Assembly: GCF_024868665.1 (NCBI RefSeq)
Contig: NC_079912.1
Span: 18,687,384 to 18,751,383 of the forward strand
From: Triplophysa rosa
Taxonomy: Eukaryota; Chordata; Actinopteri; Cypriniformes; Nemacheilidae
Direction of reading: 5' to 3'
Length of the DNA: 64,000 nt
Made by a program: the position numbers and the translations under genes. The notes beneath the pieces were generated by a model. It was not told where the DNA came from. It was given only the letters and a program-made list of their open reading frames with translations, and did no database searches. How positions within the stretch are numbered: position 1 is the first letter of the stretch; every line of letters starts with the position of its first letter. Of this stretch, positions 10,201 to 28,468 are shown one piece after another.

Positions 10201-13200
10201 CTGGAGCCTGGTGTATTGAATTCCAGACTAATACTAGGTCAACAGAATATGCTAATACAGTCCAGAGAATCTAGGGCCTCTCATGTTGGCTAAACAGAAA
10301 ACATTATGGAAGGAGACAGAAACACTCAATCTAACACTTAAGGACACTGTGATTGGATGTGTTTTACCAGTTCATTTTAGCTTTCTGCTTTGGCATTATG
10401 TTCTTTACGAAAACCAGGTTAATAAGGGCTAAAAACCCACGAATCAACTGGCTTATGTCCTAATGGATGACTTAAAGGCAATTACATGACATACCATTCA
10501 GAGAATAGGAAACAATTTAGGATGCTAAACAATCCATTTTGGCCTACCTCTTAGAAAAAGGGTGACAGATTGATATCTTAAGAATGCAAAATCATGAACT
10601 CCTAAAACATCCACGGCGCTGACATGAATGAGTTCAACAAGCTGTTTATCTGTACATAATGAAATATGCTGACAATAAACAATTTTGCATTCTACACATT
10701 TTAACATTCTGTTTTAACAATTGCATTTTTAAATTTGTTGTAAATAACAAATGTAAAAGCTAGTCTATGTATTATTATATAACACACTTGTTATATAATC
10801 ATATTATTTATAATATTAAAATATTGTATTTTGTAAATTATGTTTTATTAATATTGTCTCACCCCCTAAAACCCGAGACTTCACATCCTCTTTCAGTGGA
10901 GAAGAGCAGAGAAAGCACATAAAATCACTCCTTATCGTAGCAGACTCTGTAGCACCTGGTACATGAACTCGAATGTGATGAAACCCTTTGGAAAAATTGG
11001 GAGGTGGGAAAAGAATTACAGAAAATGCCCATATATAGACAATTTCAAAAGAATTGAAAGAAATTAAGGTTACCTCTTGAGCAAGGGCATTTCTCGTCTG
11101 AGCAGAGAAATCTGGCTCCTTGTGTGTATTTTGTGACACGTGTCATGGCAATTACAAGGCCCTCCAAAGCAAATGGTCTCATTGGACCATACCCACAGGG
11201 AAACTCGGAGAGATCCAAACAGTAGTTTGGAAAAGGTGGGAGATGTGTTGGCTTTAAAACAACGTTAACCTATTGAAAAAGTGTACATGTGTTAACAAAT
11301 ATGTGTCTATTGTGTCTTCGTATTGTTGTCAATTGACAATATAATTTATTTTAGTCTTTAACACAGAGAATAAAGTAAACAAATGCTATTCCATACCTGG
11401 TTTTCAGTTTCTATGTGCTCGATAAGTGATAGCGTTTTAATAGACAGAAAACAAACCTGAAAAATAGGAATACTCTTTTAGAATACACTAGTTACAAAAT
11501 GTGCATACACTGGTTAATTGCTGAACAAAGTAAAGTTTTTCTTCAAATCATGTTTACACACTCTACAAGGGCGAACTATAACGGTGCTACATTAGATAAC
11601 AAAGCGTTAATTTTAATTAAAAAAAGAATAATTTACATATACAGTACACTTCAGTTGGTAGAGGCCTATGCATTTTGTACGTTACTTTGTGAAACTCACC
11701 GACTGAAAGAGTGAAGCAGCTTTTAGAGGGTCGTGCAGTATACAGTCTCCCAGTGTGGCATCCAGTTCAAGCACTTCTGAGGGATTTACATCGAAACTGA
11801 ACCTATACACGGCCTGCATCTGATGTGCGCCTGAAACACACGTTTGTTTTGTGTCATTCCTTTACTGTCGACATGGAGATATGAGTTTTTATTCCCTGCT
11901 AACCGTAACAAAAAGTGAATGTATTTAATAATGGCTAAAAAAGCATAACTTAATGGTTTTTAGCGGTCTTTATTGATGAGTTTCGTAGGTAACTTTAGGA
12001 TATAGCGGATGGAAACCAATGAAAAAGCTACTGTGAAAATAAAAACACACAACATTGCGCAATTCTTTATGTTTTCAGTAATTAGTAAACAGCCGATGAC
12101 AGACACATAAGCATTTACGAAAATTTACCATGGTTTTACTACAGTTAAAATTGAAAAACCATGGTTTTACTACAGTTAAAACAAAAAAAACATGGTTACT
12201 GTAGTAAAACAATGGTTATCACAAAATAACCATGGTTTTGAAAACCATGTTTTTTGTAAAAACTAGGGATGCACCGATATGTCAATTTTGGCCGATAACG
12301 ATACCCGATCATTATTGAACATTGGAAGCCGATTACCAGATATTGGCCGATATACCGAATCTAAACATTAATATAACATTTTCTGAGACTGAAAATGATT
12401 TTTGTTCCCTGAAAATCATGTACCAAGCCTACTTTACACTGGTTAAAGATTCTTTAACTTTTAAACTTTTCTGGTAGAATGTTTATTTAATAAACAAATT
12501 AAAGATGTTCTTCCAGAGAAACCCAGAAAGGTGTTCTCAATAGCCACAAGTCTAACAGGTCTCAAGACAGAAAGCATTCAGACAGCAGTCTGATTCAAAC
12601 AATATGCTTTTGTTCCTATAATATACACGTTCATACTACTAATATCTACATAGTACAGTACATCAACAATGTTTTGCTAATAACAGTAAGTGAATGATCA
12701 TGACAGAAAGACAGTACTGTACTGGATTTTAACTGCAGTGCAGCGTGCAGCTGAAGTGGTTCAACTTGAGGAAATGATTCATAATTTATAGCCTATAATA
12801 TATCGGTGTAAATTTTATTATCGGCCGATACCGATAACATTAAAAATGACCGTTTATCGGCCGATACCGATAATTTATCGTGCATCCCTATAAAAACCAC
12901 AGTAAACGATGGTTACTGCCCTAATCAATGCACCAAAAAAACATGGTTACTACACTTGTACCACAAAAAACAGTTAATTTTCGAAAGGATAACAGAAATC
13001 GTTAAAATTACCTTTTACAGGAGGGTTGTGGTGTTTATTTGTGTTTTAATACGATGGTATGAGACGTAACCCAACTTATATTTGCTTTTTAGTTAATATT
13101 TTAGCTTTTAAGCAATAGGTCTACTGTAAAGAAGAAAACTCGTTGTGTGTGATTATAAAAGTGTTACCAAAAAAACCGGACGAGCACCTTTCTCACGAGC

Positions 13201-13376
13201 AACTGTTTAGGCCTACTGAGGTAAATTACGCCTACTGTATATACAAATATTATAAATGCAATAGCGCGTTCAAACAAACCTTTTATTGCATTACAGTCGT
13301 CCATGAGTTTACGCAACCCACCACTTCTGTCTAAATATATTATTATCGCTTCTTTTAGGGAAAGTAAGTTGTCCAT
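7280..13376 (-). CDS. mcmdc2: Minichromosome maintenance domain-containing protein 2
   Basis: Fourteen coding exons on the minus strand are phase-consistent and give about 677 residues (human 681): 13376-13280, 11830-11700, 11456-11397, 11269-11074, 10985-10863, 10649-10548, 10016-9888, 9796-9562, 9483-9278, 9141-8975, 8625-8446, 8299-8157, 7739-7630, 7434-7280. The N-terminus carries MCM motifs: YRFSFDVNPSEVLELDATLG, then a zinc-ribbon-like pair of Cys clusters (CSDEKCPC and CFLC) around VHVPGATESATIR. The degenerate ATPase core follows (GSALLATGGICLLGD, IPGKKYGDDMDQQISFP) and then the lid helices (MASRRVRS, AHAKLSLRTQVLEEDAVIAV). The Walker A loop is not recognisable and the Walker B acidic pair is replaced, as is usual for this family. 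MCMDC2 acts in meiotic double-strand break repair and homologue pairing in germ cells. The gene converges on the snhg6-like gene. Confidence 0.92.
12127..12970. repeat. CCATGGTTTTACTACAG-type repeat, split by a later insertion
   Basis: Several copies of CCATGGTTTTACTACAGTTAAAA and inverted forms lie at 12127-12258, and related sequence resumes at 12895-12970. The same motif family recurs at about 35100-35150 and 63555-63900. It sits in mcmdc2 intron 1. The middle of the span (12264-12890) is a separate transposon. Confidence 0.5.
12264..12890. mobile_element. hAT-like MITE nested in CCATGG repeat
   Basis: The terminal inverted repeats TAGGGATGCACCGATA and the complement ending GTGCATCCCTA bound a 627-bp element. 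The 7 bp TAAAAAC occurs immediately on both sides (12257-12263 and 12891-12897), consistent with a target duplication of 7-8 bp. Subterminal GGCCGATA and TATCGGCCGATACCGATAA motifs are repeated. There is no transposase. Confidence 0.65.
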
Positions 13377-13700
13377 ATCTTTACAAGGTGTTCAGTCTCG
13401 GCAGCAGAGCGGGAAGCGCGCGCGAGCGCCCAGTAGCTCGAGCCTTGGCGAGAATGTGCAAACTTATGCAAATGAGACCCATCAACCGTGCAAGAAGCGA
13501 TTAAAGAAAACACCTTCATATGTCAGTACATCATTTATGGTTCATGTCATATGTCAGTAGGCACCATGGCGTTTCATTTCATAGCCTAATCTGAGTGCAG
13601 CAGAGAAAGTAGTTTGGCTCATCGTCACTATTTTAGAGCTTAGACCTGATTTAGCTAGTAGCACTTGTACTAAACCCGAATAAGATAGGGTTTAAGAAAA
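13377..13700 (-). promoter_or_regulatory. Probable mcmdc2 promoter region
   Basis: A CpG-rich stretch (about 13395-13450, GCGCGCGCGAGCGCC) lies just upstream of the mcmdc2 start codon on the minus strand, in otherwise AT-rich DNA. This is the expected place for the promoter and 5' UTR. It also lies downstream of the sgk3 3' end, so the two genes are close tandem neighbours. Confidence 0.4.
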
Positions 13701-14173
13701 TTCATTTAGATTTCAGAATGTAGCATACATTTTATGATTTCAACACATACGTTATATTAAACAATGTAAAGCAAAATGCATATTAATTGAAAGTGTTAAA
13801 CAGGAATGGAAATGGTTTTGCTGACACGATAACAATGCATCTTTCTAACAAAAGACTAAACTGCAAGAACACCATTGGTCATATATAACATAAGACAAAA
13901 ACAAGGAACGTGATAAAGCGGATGCTCAAGTGAACAAATCTCATCCAGTTTTCCTTAATACATATCAATTTAACCATAGAAAACAATTCTGAGGGGAACA
14001 AATACGAACACATCAGCATCTGAACTATGTCTCAGGTAAAGTGTTCAATGTTATACAAAATATACTTTAAGCATAAAAATAAAGTTTGAAACACCCTGCA
14101 TTCCAAAAGGGTTATGCACTGTTACAAACACAAGGGTTCATTCTCTGACTAGGACACAAAACTCGTCCCTTTC

Positions 14174-14210
<37 letters not shown>

Positions 14211-14251
14211 CGATCACAGCACAGCCATTTCACGCCCTGTGTGATTCACTG
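13701..14251 (-). other. Probable sgk3 3' UTR
   Basis: This stretch follows the sgk3 stop codon on the minus strand. A (GA)n microsatellite of about 29 nt lies at 14176-14204. I found no clear minus-strand AATAAA, so the 3' end is undefined. Confidence 0.4.
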
Positions 14252-20172
<5,921 letters not shown>

Positions 20173-23163
20173 CCTGAAGACTCGTACGATCTGAGACTCA
20201 ACAGACGCAACCGGTCCTCAGAACGTTCCCCTTTCTCCGGGACACACCTGCTTCTGATGAGTACTCTCCATCATGACCCTTTGGAGAACACAAACATACC
20301 GGAGCATAAAAAAAGAGGTTCCACCGTAACACCACCGACTGCTTCGTTCAGCGCTTCGGCTCCAGAGGACTCTTTAGGCTTTGCATGAGAGGAGAAAGGG
20401 CCCTCAGAGTTACTAATCAAGTGTGGCAGGAGCACAGAGAGAAGCCTCAGTCTGGGCAGCCAAGAGATGAATCTCCACCTCTCTTTTCCTCTCTCTCTTT
20501 CATCCTCCCCTCTGTTACTCTCCGATGGGGGCGGGGGGGGGTAGGGGGAGCAAACAGGGACGTTCCTCTTTCATATGCCACTTCCACACACTCCCTCTGT
20601 CAAACGGAACACACGCTTGCTCACTGGGAGGGCGACATTCTCCTTTCCCTCGGAGGGAGAAGAGGTATTTGTAGATAACGCTCTGTTGGACCTATAAGGT
20701 GCAGGTTTCCAGGTGGAGTCTTTTTAATAAAGCTTGAAGAAAATTATGAGTGACTACATGTAGAGTTTGAGCATAAAATTGGTTCATTCTTGAATATATT
20801 TATACATGTAAATCATAATAAATGTAAATAATTTCATCTTAAATAATATAAGCTCAATGTTTATCAATAGACTTTGATAAAAGAGAAAAAAAGGTGTTTT
20901 TATATTCCACTAATCCAAGGAACATCCTACAAAAAAGTTACTTATAAACAGCATCAAAAGGCCAAACACCAATTCAGCATAAAAGGAAAGAAGTGTACAT
21001 TTCTTAAAAATAATGAATAAATTAAAAAATATTTTAAAAATCCAGCAGCAAGATTACTATAAACCCTCCCATATCTTTTCAAGACAAAACTAAATGTGTG
21101 GAGATGAGATAACAGACATAGTTTACTCTATCACTTGATCTGCATTTTTGACATTCTTTGCAAATAAAAAATTAAAAATGTGCCCAATGGGTTGGGAATG
21201 TATCAGAATACAAAGTATATAAAATTAGTTGCGGTTTTAAATATTGTTTGAAAATATTTGTTTTTTTATCCCCTGTAACCTTATGACTTACCTGCAGAAA
21301 AGTCTACTGTTTTCTTCTATCAGGATCCGCCACCAAGCAGCATAGCACAATTTACACCCTTTTAATATATGTTTAGTGTCTGAGTCACGTAACTAAACAA
21401 AGACACTTCACTTTGAAACTGAAAGTAGAAGCTGGTGTTGATGACATGAGAAATGAAAGATCCATACTTTAAGTGAAAAAATTGATCAGGTCAAAACATA
21501 CAAGAGATATTTTATGCTCATTATTCAACATAAATAGACAATTGCAGAGTGATTGTGGTTAGTCATTGTTAAAATGTAACTGTAAATAAAAATGTGATCT
21601 AACACGACATCCCAAACTGTCAAACAGGTTCGAGCAGTGATGGGCAAATACAAAAGATCAAGGAGAAACGTGTACTGACAAGTCACACATTAAAACACCT
21701 CTTTAAAATGCATCAGTATAGGTTTCATTTCATGCTTTCATTATAAATAAAGTGCAATTCGACAATTCTAAATTAACAGTCAAGATCATTCAGAAGTAGC
21801 ATGTGTGGCATTGAAGCCAACCCTAAGCGCTAGCGTATGTGGTAAAACTCATTGAAAGTTTAACTTCCAATAAAATAGAAATAGAAAGTCTAGTGAATGT
21901 TTCACATGCTGGTCAAATTACCATGTACAGTAGGTTACGCTGAAAGACTATCGTGGTTTCATTTCCCAAATAAACAACTATTCCATGTGAAGATATGTAA
22001 GAATGTCTACAAATGCTTTTTGTAGAAATGGAATACATAACAGACAGGTTCAATCTCACATACTATTGTACTATTACCGATTACAAACAACAGCAACAGT
22101 AAAATTATATTTCCAAATCCTAATGGTGGAATAAAAGAGGAAGTTTCCTAAATTAAATATATTTTCAGATAGCCAAGAAACATCGTCTTTTTGAACTTCA
22201 TTATGGAATTAATCCAGATAAATAAGGGTGGAAACATTTTTGACCATGAGTGACTGGTCTGTGTTTCGTGCGTTTAGCTTTATATAAATATATAAACATT
22301 TTATTACGTAATGGACATTATGAACTACTGTAAAGAATGAAACTGTAACAGCCTAAAAGCTACAACATTGACCGACGTGTTTACAGAGGCACTTGACCGC
22401 TTTGCATTCTTCAAAGGGAGTAAAACACACAGTAACTTGCCTTGTTTTTTCCACTTTTCCATTCAGCTGGCTCCAGTGACGTGTCGGGTGGCAGAGGAAG
22501 TTTAACGATTCAAAAATCAAACTCGGGGTGTCTGGGAACACACTTTTGACTCGTTTCAACACGAGAAAGCGCACACACGGACATTCATCATGTTATCAAT
22601 GAACCGCCCGTGAGAGAAAGACACACAACGCTGTTCCGAAGTTCCGAAACAATCAGTCACGCGACCAAACGAGGGACGGAAATGTTTTAACTGTTGCAGG
22701 ATAAGCCAACAGCACCCTCTAACGACCATGTGTTATTTTATTTCGAGTCATGTTTTTACAGCGCTTTTACACTTTAGTGTAACGATACTATCGTTTAGAC
22801 ACGATAGTATCTGCTTGTTTGTTGGTTTGTTATATATTTTGTGTCAAATTTATGTAAGATGTACAAATTAGCAATAGTATCTGAGTGGATAAATGTCTGT
22901 AAATGGGAAGCCATAACAGTTAACTATGCACGCGATTACAAAAGTGAATAGAGAATTTGCAATAATATAATGGATTGCACACTATGCTATGAAATTGTTT
23001 GTTGGTTTATTGCTTTAACACAAAAGGAAAACAAGTAAATACATTTTTTTAAGTATTTGAGGTCTAATCATATAAAACCCTATTTGACCACTCGTTTCGA
23101 ATTTTTCGGCTTTTGTGCTCGTAGACTTGCCGTAACACAGCGCCGCCCCCTCCCCTCAGAAAC
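20173..23163. other. Intergenic region between sgk3 and apoo starts
   Basis: This is the divergent upstream space of sgk3 (-) and apoo (+). A G-rich tract (about 20525-20550) and the sequence up to 20690 could be sgk3 5' UTR or promoter. A CpG-containing stretch at 22480-22690 could be another first exon for sgk3. A short hairpin lies at 22784-22811. The region just before apoo (23090-23160) contains CGCCGCCCCCTCCCC and is its likely promoter. No other gene is supported. Confidence 0.4.
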
Positions 23164-25674
23164 ATGTCAAATGTTGGAGGAATAGCAAAGGTGAATTTGC
23201 CCGTTTTAATTACATGATTTAAAATTAGTTGTATATGACATTACTGTAGTTTTTTGTACTGTAGTTTGTTTGTAAATTATTTAGATAATTTTGCAGAGTG
23301 CTATACATTAAATGTATTTGGGATGCTCTATAGCTGCGCACAGTGTACAGTGATCTAGCTAAGCTAACTGTATCTTGTTGACTCAGTGTCTTTAACAGTG
23401 GTGCAGATGTTTGTATTTTATTGCATTTATAGAGCCATGTTGTGTCCCAAATAGAGAATGATTTTGTGATGTAGCCATTGTCTGTTCAATTATGTTATGC
23501 CTGGAATTATTAGCAATAAAGTGTATATATGTATAATATGTACAATATGATGAACATCATGTGATTTTCGTTTTAAACAGGGAAATGTATTATTTTGTTT
23601 AAATCTCAGAAGTATTTTTTTCTTTTTGCTCATTTATACTATTTTCATAGTTAGAATGGTGCATATTGTCAATTCATTAATTCATAAATGATATTTTATA
23701 ATTAAATTATTCTTAATTCATAAGTACTTCTCTTGCTCTGAGGTTGACTATTGTAAGTTCTCTGTTTTTCTCCATTCTCAGTTGGTGCTGCCTATGGCAG
23801 TGCCTGGAGCCCTTGGCCTGATGTCTGCTACTGTTTTTGCTGAAAGCAAGGCCAAACCAAATTCCACTACTCTGATGACTGATGAGGTACTTCCTGTACA
23901 GGACAGTTTTGTTATGGGATAGAATAAGGTGCTGTATTGGCTTGACATTGAGGGTTTTGCAATATCCTTTATTTTTTAGCTGTCACTCTACACCACACCT
24001 GAGTCTAAGCTGAGACCCGAGGAGCCAGAGGTTGGCCATATTCAGCAGGGTGTGGCATCTCTGAGGAAGACACTAGAACCTTATATGTCATGGTGTCAGG
24101 TATTGTACTGCCAAACTGAAATTGTTCAGTGATGTGATGCAGAAAAATATGCTTGAGTAGGGACAGCAATTTTAGGATGTTTTTAAATGATTGCTCATAA
24201 CACAACCCAGATGTAGTTGTTTTGGAAGTTTTTGTATCTACTGTATTCTCTATATATAATATGTTGTTTTTCTATTTGTTGTCTCATGTCTAATATCATT
24301 TTGTCTTCTGATTTTCCAGGAGCAGACACAATTTGCTGTGGAGAAAGTACAGGCAAGTACAAGTGTCGAACAACTTCCAGATCACATTATGCTCAATTTA
24401 TGATTGTGATAAATTATGATACATTTTTCTCTCTTTTCATCATAGTCTTACTACAAGACTGTTGAGCCTGGTGTTTATACATCACAACAGATTGTAAGCG
24501 GTAAGGACTCAATGTACCAATGTCAACATGTACCTGCATGAGTTTTCTTGTGGTTATAATAAGACTATTGCTGCTCTCTTTTTCCTCAGATACATGCGAG
24601 TTTTTGATCGACCCTCCATCTGAGTTTTACCCCAGCGTAGGCATCATAGGTTTCTCTGGAATTTTGGGACTTTATCTTGCAAAAGGTAAAAAATCTGTTT
24701 GATCGTTTTAATTGTGGGATTTTGTTGATTATACCAGTACCTAGCTGTAACATCTATACTGTGTTGTTATGACTGACTGTTTTTATCATTTTGGTTCCTT
24801 CTGTTGCATTTGTTCTCAACAGGCAGCACAGTAAAGAGGCTGATCTTCCCTACTGGACTGATGGCCCTGAGCGCCTCAATGTTTTACCCACAACATGCCG
24901 CTTCTGTTGCCAGGGCAAGTTAAACCTGTTTCTTTGCAGGTCTTACATTTAACCTTTAAATGTACTGTCACCTCCTGCTAATTTGTTCTTAATGTTTTAG
25001 GTCTAGGTATTAATAACATTTTCCTAGGAAATTCAGTCCGTGATTTGTGTGTTCAGATAGTCAGTGTTCCTTCCTCTTTTCTTCCTGTGCGGCCACCCAT
25101 AAGTGTAAAACTACAAAGTGGTTTCCATTGACAACCTCAGTCAATTAAAGGGATAATAGACTACTCCCTGTGTTAATAAACCTTAAATTATACAAATGAA
25201 ATCTACACTAACAAAAAGGATAAGAGAAAGATATTAGATCATTCAAATGTTTTGCATTCACTCTTTTCTCAACAAGAATGTTCTTAATTGCTTTAATAGA
25301 TCACAAAAGACTACTTGTATTCCTGGGGCTCAGAAGGGCGAGTTGTTTTGGAGGAGCTGCTGAAAGGGAAGTCTCCATCCAAGGAAAAGGTGAGGAGGTG
25401 AAATCTGATACTGGGCACAGTTTTGTCCCAGTTCCTGTCTCTCTCCTGAGACTGTCTACAATGATCATTTTTACGCTATTACACATTTGATTGTGACTTA
25501 AAGGAAATGTTCATGTATTTCAATAAGTCAAAAGTGAATAGAGACCGGTTTTTAGTGAGACATTTTGCACTCTAGAAAAAAAATAAACTGTGCGCTTGTG
25601 TAATGTTTTACCCCAACATTCTATCAATACAGCTTGAGAAGACAGAAAAAACAGACAGCCAAAAGTCGAGCTGA
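23164..25674 (+). CDS. apoo: MICOS complex subunit MIC26 (apolipoprotein O)
   Basis: Nine exons give 219 residues: 23164-23190, 23782-23886, 23980-24099, 24320-24352, 24446-24500, 24590-24685, 24823-24914, 25300-25389, 25633-25674. The product resembles APOO rather than APOOL as recalled: [20 protein letters not shown], a [20 protein letters not shown] segment, and [10 protein letters not shown] hydrophobic N-terminal stretch ([19 protein letters not shown]) and a central glycine-rich membrane segment fit an inner mitochondrial membrane protein shaping cristae junctions. Two introns (after 24352 and after 24914) begin GCAAGT rather than GT; both are needed to keep frame and alignment length. 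AATAAA lies at 25866-25871. It sits tail to tail with sat1, as neighbours in human Xp22. Confidence 0.92.
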
Positions 25675-26435
25675 GACGAAGCATATTCTTATCAATGTTT
25701 CGTTCAATGGAATTTGCTACACCACTGTGCTGAGCACAAATACTGTTACTTTATATTTAACTTAATGTTTGTCACAAATGCTGCTGTCTTTGTAGATTCT
25801 ATGTGTTCTGTGTAATATGTGAATTTCCTCCTATTGTTGTGTATGATACCCACTTCTACTGCAATAATAAAGACTTGGACCAAACTGAAGAGTTATCTTA
25901 CTTGGCACGTTCTGAAAATGCAACCTTTACCTTAATATTAAAAAAAAAAAACTTTCTTCCAGTTTTCTGCAGACGTGCTGGCTTTCTTTAAAACATTTCT
26001 GTGCTGCTTAAAGATCAAATTGCAATCTTACGTTAGTGTAACAATACATGTTGATAATAGTATCCTATGTAACATGAACTAGTGTAGAGATATGAGGTAT
26101 TACATGACACCTTTTTTATTTTTTTAATACGTCAAAGTTTAACACATGTGACTACTGATAAGAAGTTAATCAAATATATACCTTTTTACATATGACTGAA
26201 AACAAGCACCAATCTTTACCTGATGAATACTGAAATATTCATGAATAATGTGAACTAGCTTCATCTCAAAAGCACATTTTTTTTCTCTGCTTATTTATTT
26301 GATTACTTCAAATGCCCAAAGAAAAAAAAACTAAAATATAATATTTGAATATTTTAAGTAATTAAAACATTTCAACTGATAAAAGAGCGTGAACTGTCCC
26401 AAGTCCCCTTTACAACACCGGATCTTCAGGCCATC
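25675..26435. other. 3' UTRs of apoo and sat1 (tail to tail)
   Basis: The apoo 3' UTR ends near the AATAAA at 25866-25871. On the minus strand, TTTATT at 26294-26299 reads as AATAAA about 140 nt beyond the sat1 stop codon. Between them I see only AT-rich sequence. Confidence 0.5.
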
Positions 26436-27806
26436 TCACTCTTCAGCGGACATTTTCAAGAGACCCTCCTTATCAATCCTGAAAAGTCGCCAACCCTCCT
26501 GCAGCGAGAGGTCAGAAGCACCGCGGCGCTTGTAGAAGTCGATGGATGCCTTGTTCGACTCAGCCACAAGGAAGTGCATGCTGCTGCATCGATTCTTCAC
26601 AGCTGTCTGGAAGTATTTATTAATTCGTTTATATTGTGTCAGCAATTGCACATATTGTTTTTGATGTACGTATGGTATAGTGTTTGTCATGCAAAGTTTC
26701 AACTCACATCACTGAGGGTTTTCAGGATTTCAGACCCTATACCAAAACCTATGGAAAGTATGAAACTAGTCAGGGGAGTTTGGTGATTACCTACAGTTTT
26801 ATAATAGACAGAAAGGCTTTTACCTCTGTATTCTTTCATCACGTAAAAGTCTTCAAGGTATAGTAGCTTGCCAATCCAAGGGTCGTAGGTGAAGTAGTAC
26901 ATGGCAAATCCAATCACTGAATAACCTATTAAGTAAAAACAGGGGCCAGTTGAATAAAGACTGTGTCTTAACAACTATTCTCACAGTTAGGACTAATCAG
27001 TCTTACTTTTCATATTTGACATGTATATTTGACAACCGCCCCCAGGTGTCCTACAGAATGTTACCATTTTAAAACAAGTTGTGCTTTTATGTGCCGGTGT
27101 GCAAGATATGCAAGGAATGTATTTTGCTCTTCAAAGGTATAAACAACTGATAAATAGTTCAACATGGTTTACCCTCGACTTTCTGATGCTCAGCTGGCAC
27201 CTCTGCGACCACGCAGTGATAGAACGGGTGGTCTCCAAATCCGTCCTCGAGCAGATCTAAATAAAAATCCCCGTTATTGTTGATTTACTATTATTGATCA
27301 GGTTTCACAGCGTTCTGTCCGCTCACCTTTTTCAGTTAATATAACCTGGTCTTCCATTTCTTCATACTTAGCAAGTTCCTAGATGACAAAAAGTAGAATT
27401 AGGAAAATATGCTATTTGCACGATGACTGTTGACATCGTTCACTTGACAAAATGGAAGTTGTGTAGGCGATGGGCCTGTGGGTTGTTTACATGCTAACAA
27501 CAGAGGCCCCCAGTGTCGCTCATATTCATCAATGTCCTATTAAAGCAATTTAACATCAAATACATAGCACCATTTGTGTGATAATCTTTTTATAAAGTAT
27601 GATTACTTTTTATACAACCCCAAATAACTCAAGTTTACGACATATATTTGCACTTTTTAGAACATTTAACAGCATACTTTGACATCCTGTCAGTGATGTA
27701 AGTAACTTATACTGTATTTGATGCGGTTAAACAAGAGTACCTTTATGAGTCGCAATATGTCAGGCACGTCTTTGGGCTCCGCTTTACGCAAATTAAACTT
27801 TGCCAT
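26436..27806 (-). CDS. sat1: Spermidine/spermine N1-acetyltransferase 1
   Basis: Six exons give exactly 171 residues, the family length: 27806-27741, 27378-27327, 27256-27173, 26925-26824, 26748-26708, 26606-26436. It is a GNAT-fold enzyme that transfers acetyl from acetyl-CoA to the N1 of spermidine or spermine, the rate-limiting step of polyamine catabolism in the cytosol. Visible signatures are [56 protein letters not shown], the acetyl-CoA loop [11 protein letters not shown], and [20 protein letters not shown] with the C-terminal [10 protein letters not shown]. Nothing essential is missing. The short third intron (26926-27172) contains a possible stop-bearing exon, matching the place of the mammalian regulatory exon. 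The gene is head to head with acot9. Confidence 0.95.
27007..27050 (-). other. Candidate poison exon in sat1 intron 3
   Basis: On the minus strand a 44-nt segment is bounded by CATTCTGTAG and GTAAGA. Inserted after exon 3 it reads [13 protein letters not shown] and then meets TGA, and its length would also shift the frame. Mammalian SAT1 has a polyamine-controlled stop-containing exon between exons 3 and 4. This one is found only by splice-site reading. Confidence 0.3.
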
Positions 27807-28468
27807 TTTCTTCTCTTACTCTTTTTCCCTTTTCTCACAAGTCCTCTATATGTGAAGTGAAGCAAAAGGTGTTTCTTCATTCGCTTCCCAGATTATTACC
27901 CTCCTCTGTCAATCTGGGCTTCTCCTAGAAGAGACTCGCATGCAGCATCTATGCCCTCGGGTTTCACCTGCCTTTCGCAAATGCCCTTTCCTTTGTTTAT
28001 CAACTTGGACATATAGGACCGGTAGGGGAGGGGTTTGGTTTCCATAATAACGTATCTCTCCTATTTCTGACCAATAGTGTCTACAGGTTATGCTACGTCA
28101 TGACGCCCCGTTATTATGTAGGCGTGTCATTTCTGTAATGAAAACTGTAGGAGAATATTTTTCGGCAACTATGCTGTGTAACATAAACATAGAGCGAACA
28201 TTCAATTTTAAGTAGTTTTGAGATGAGAACTGTGTTCAGCACTTATACATCGTTAACTACTTTTGGAACTTCCGGTAACAAACTAACCATAATACGGTAA
28301 AACGTTACGGTTAATACGGTAATTTGGCCTCGCCCACGTCTCAGGAAGTGAACAGTGAATGCACAGTTTCTGCAAGGGTAGAAAGCTGTCAACACCTGAA
28401 CTCCTGTTGTAAATAAAAGTAGCAAAAATCAATCAGTTCTTGTTTGAAGTGGTGAGCGACGATAGAAG
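27807..28468. promoter_or_regulatory. Bidirectional promoter region of sat1 and acot9
   Basis: The start codons of sat1 (-) and acot9 (+) are 662 bp apart and point away from each other. The segment contains a CACGTC-type box near 28335 on the plus strand and a TATGACG-like element near 28095. Shared regulation is plausible from geometry alone. No transcription start is proven. Confidence 0.45.
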
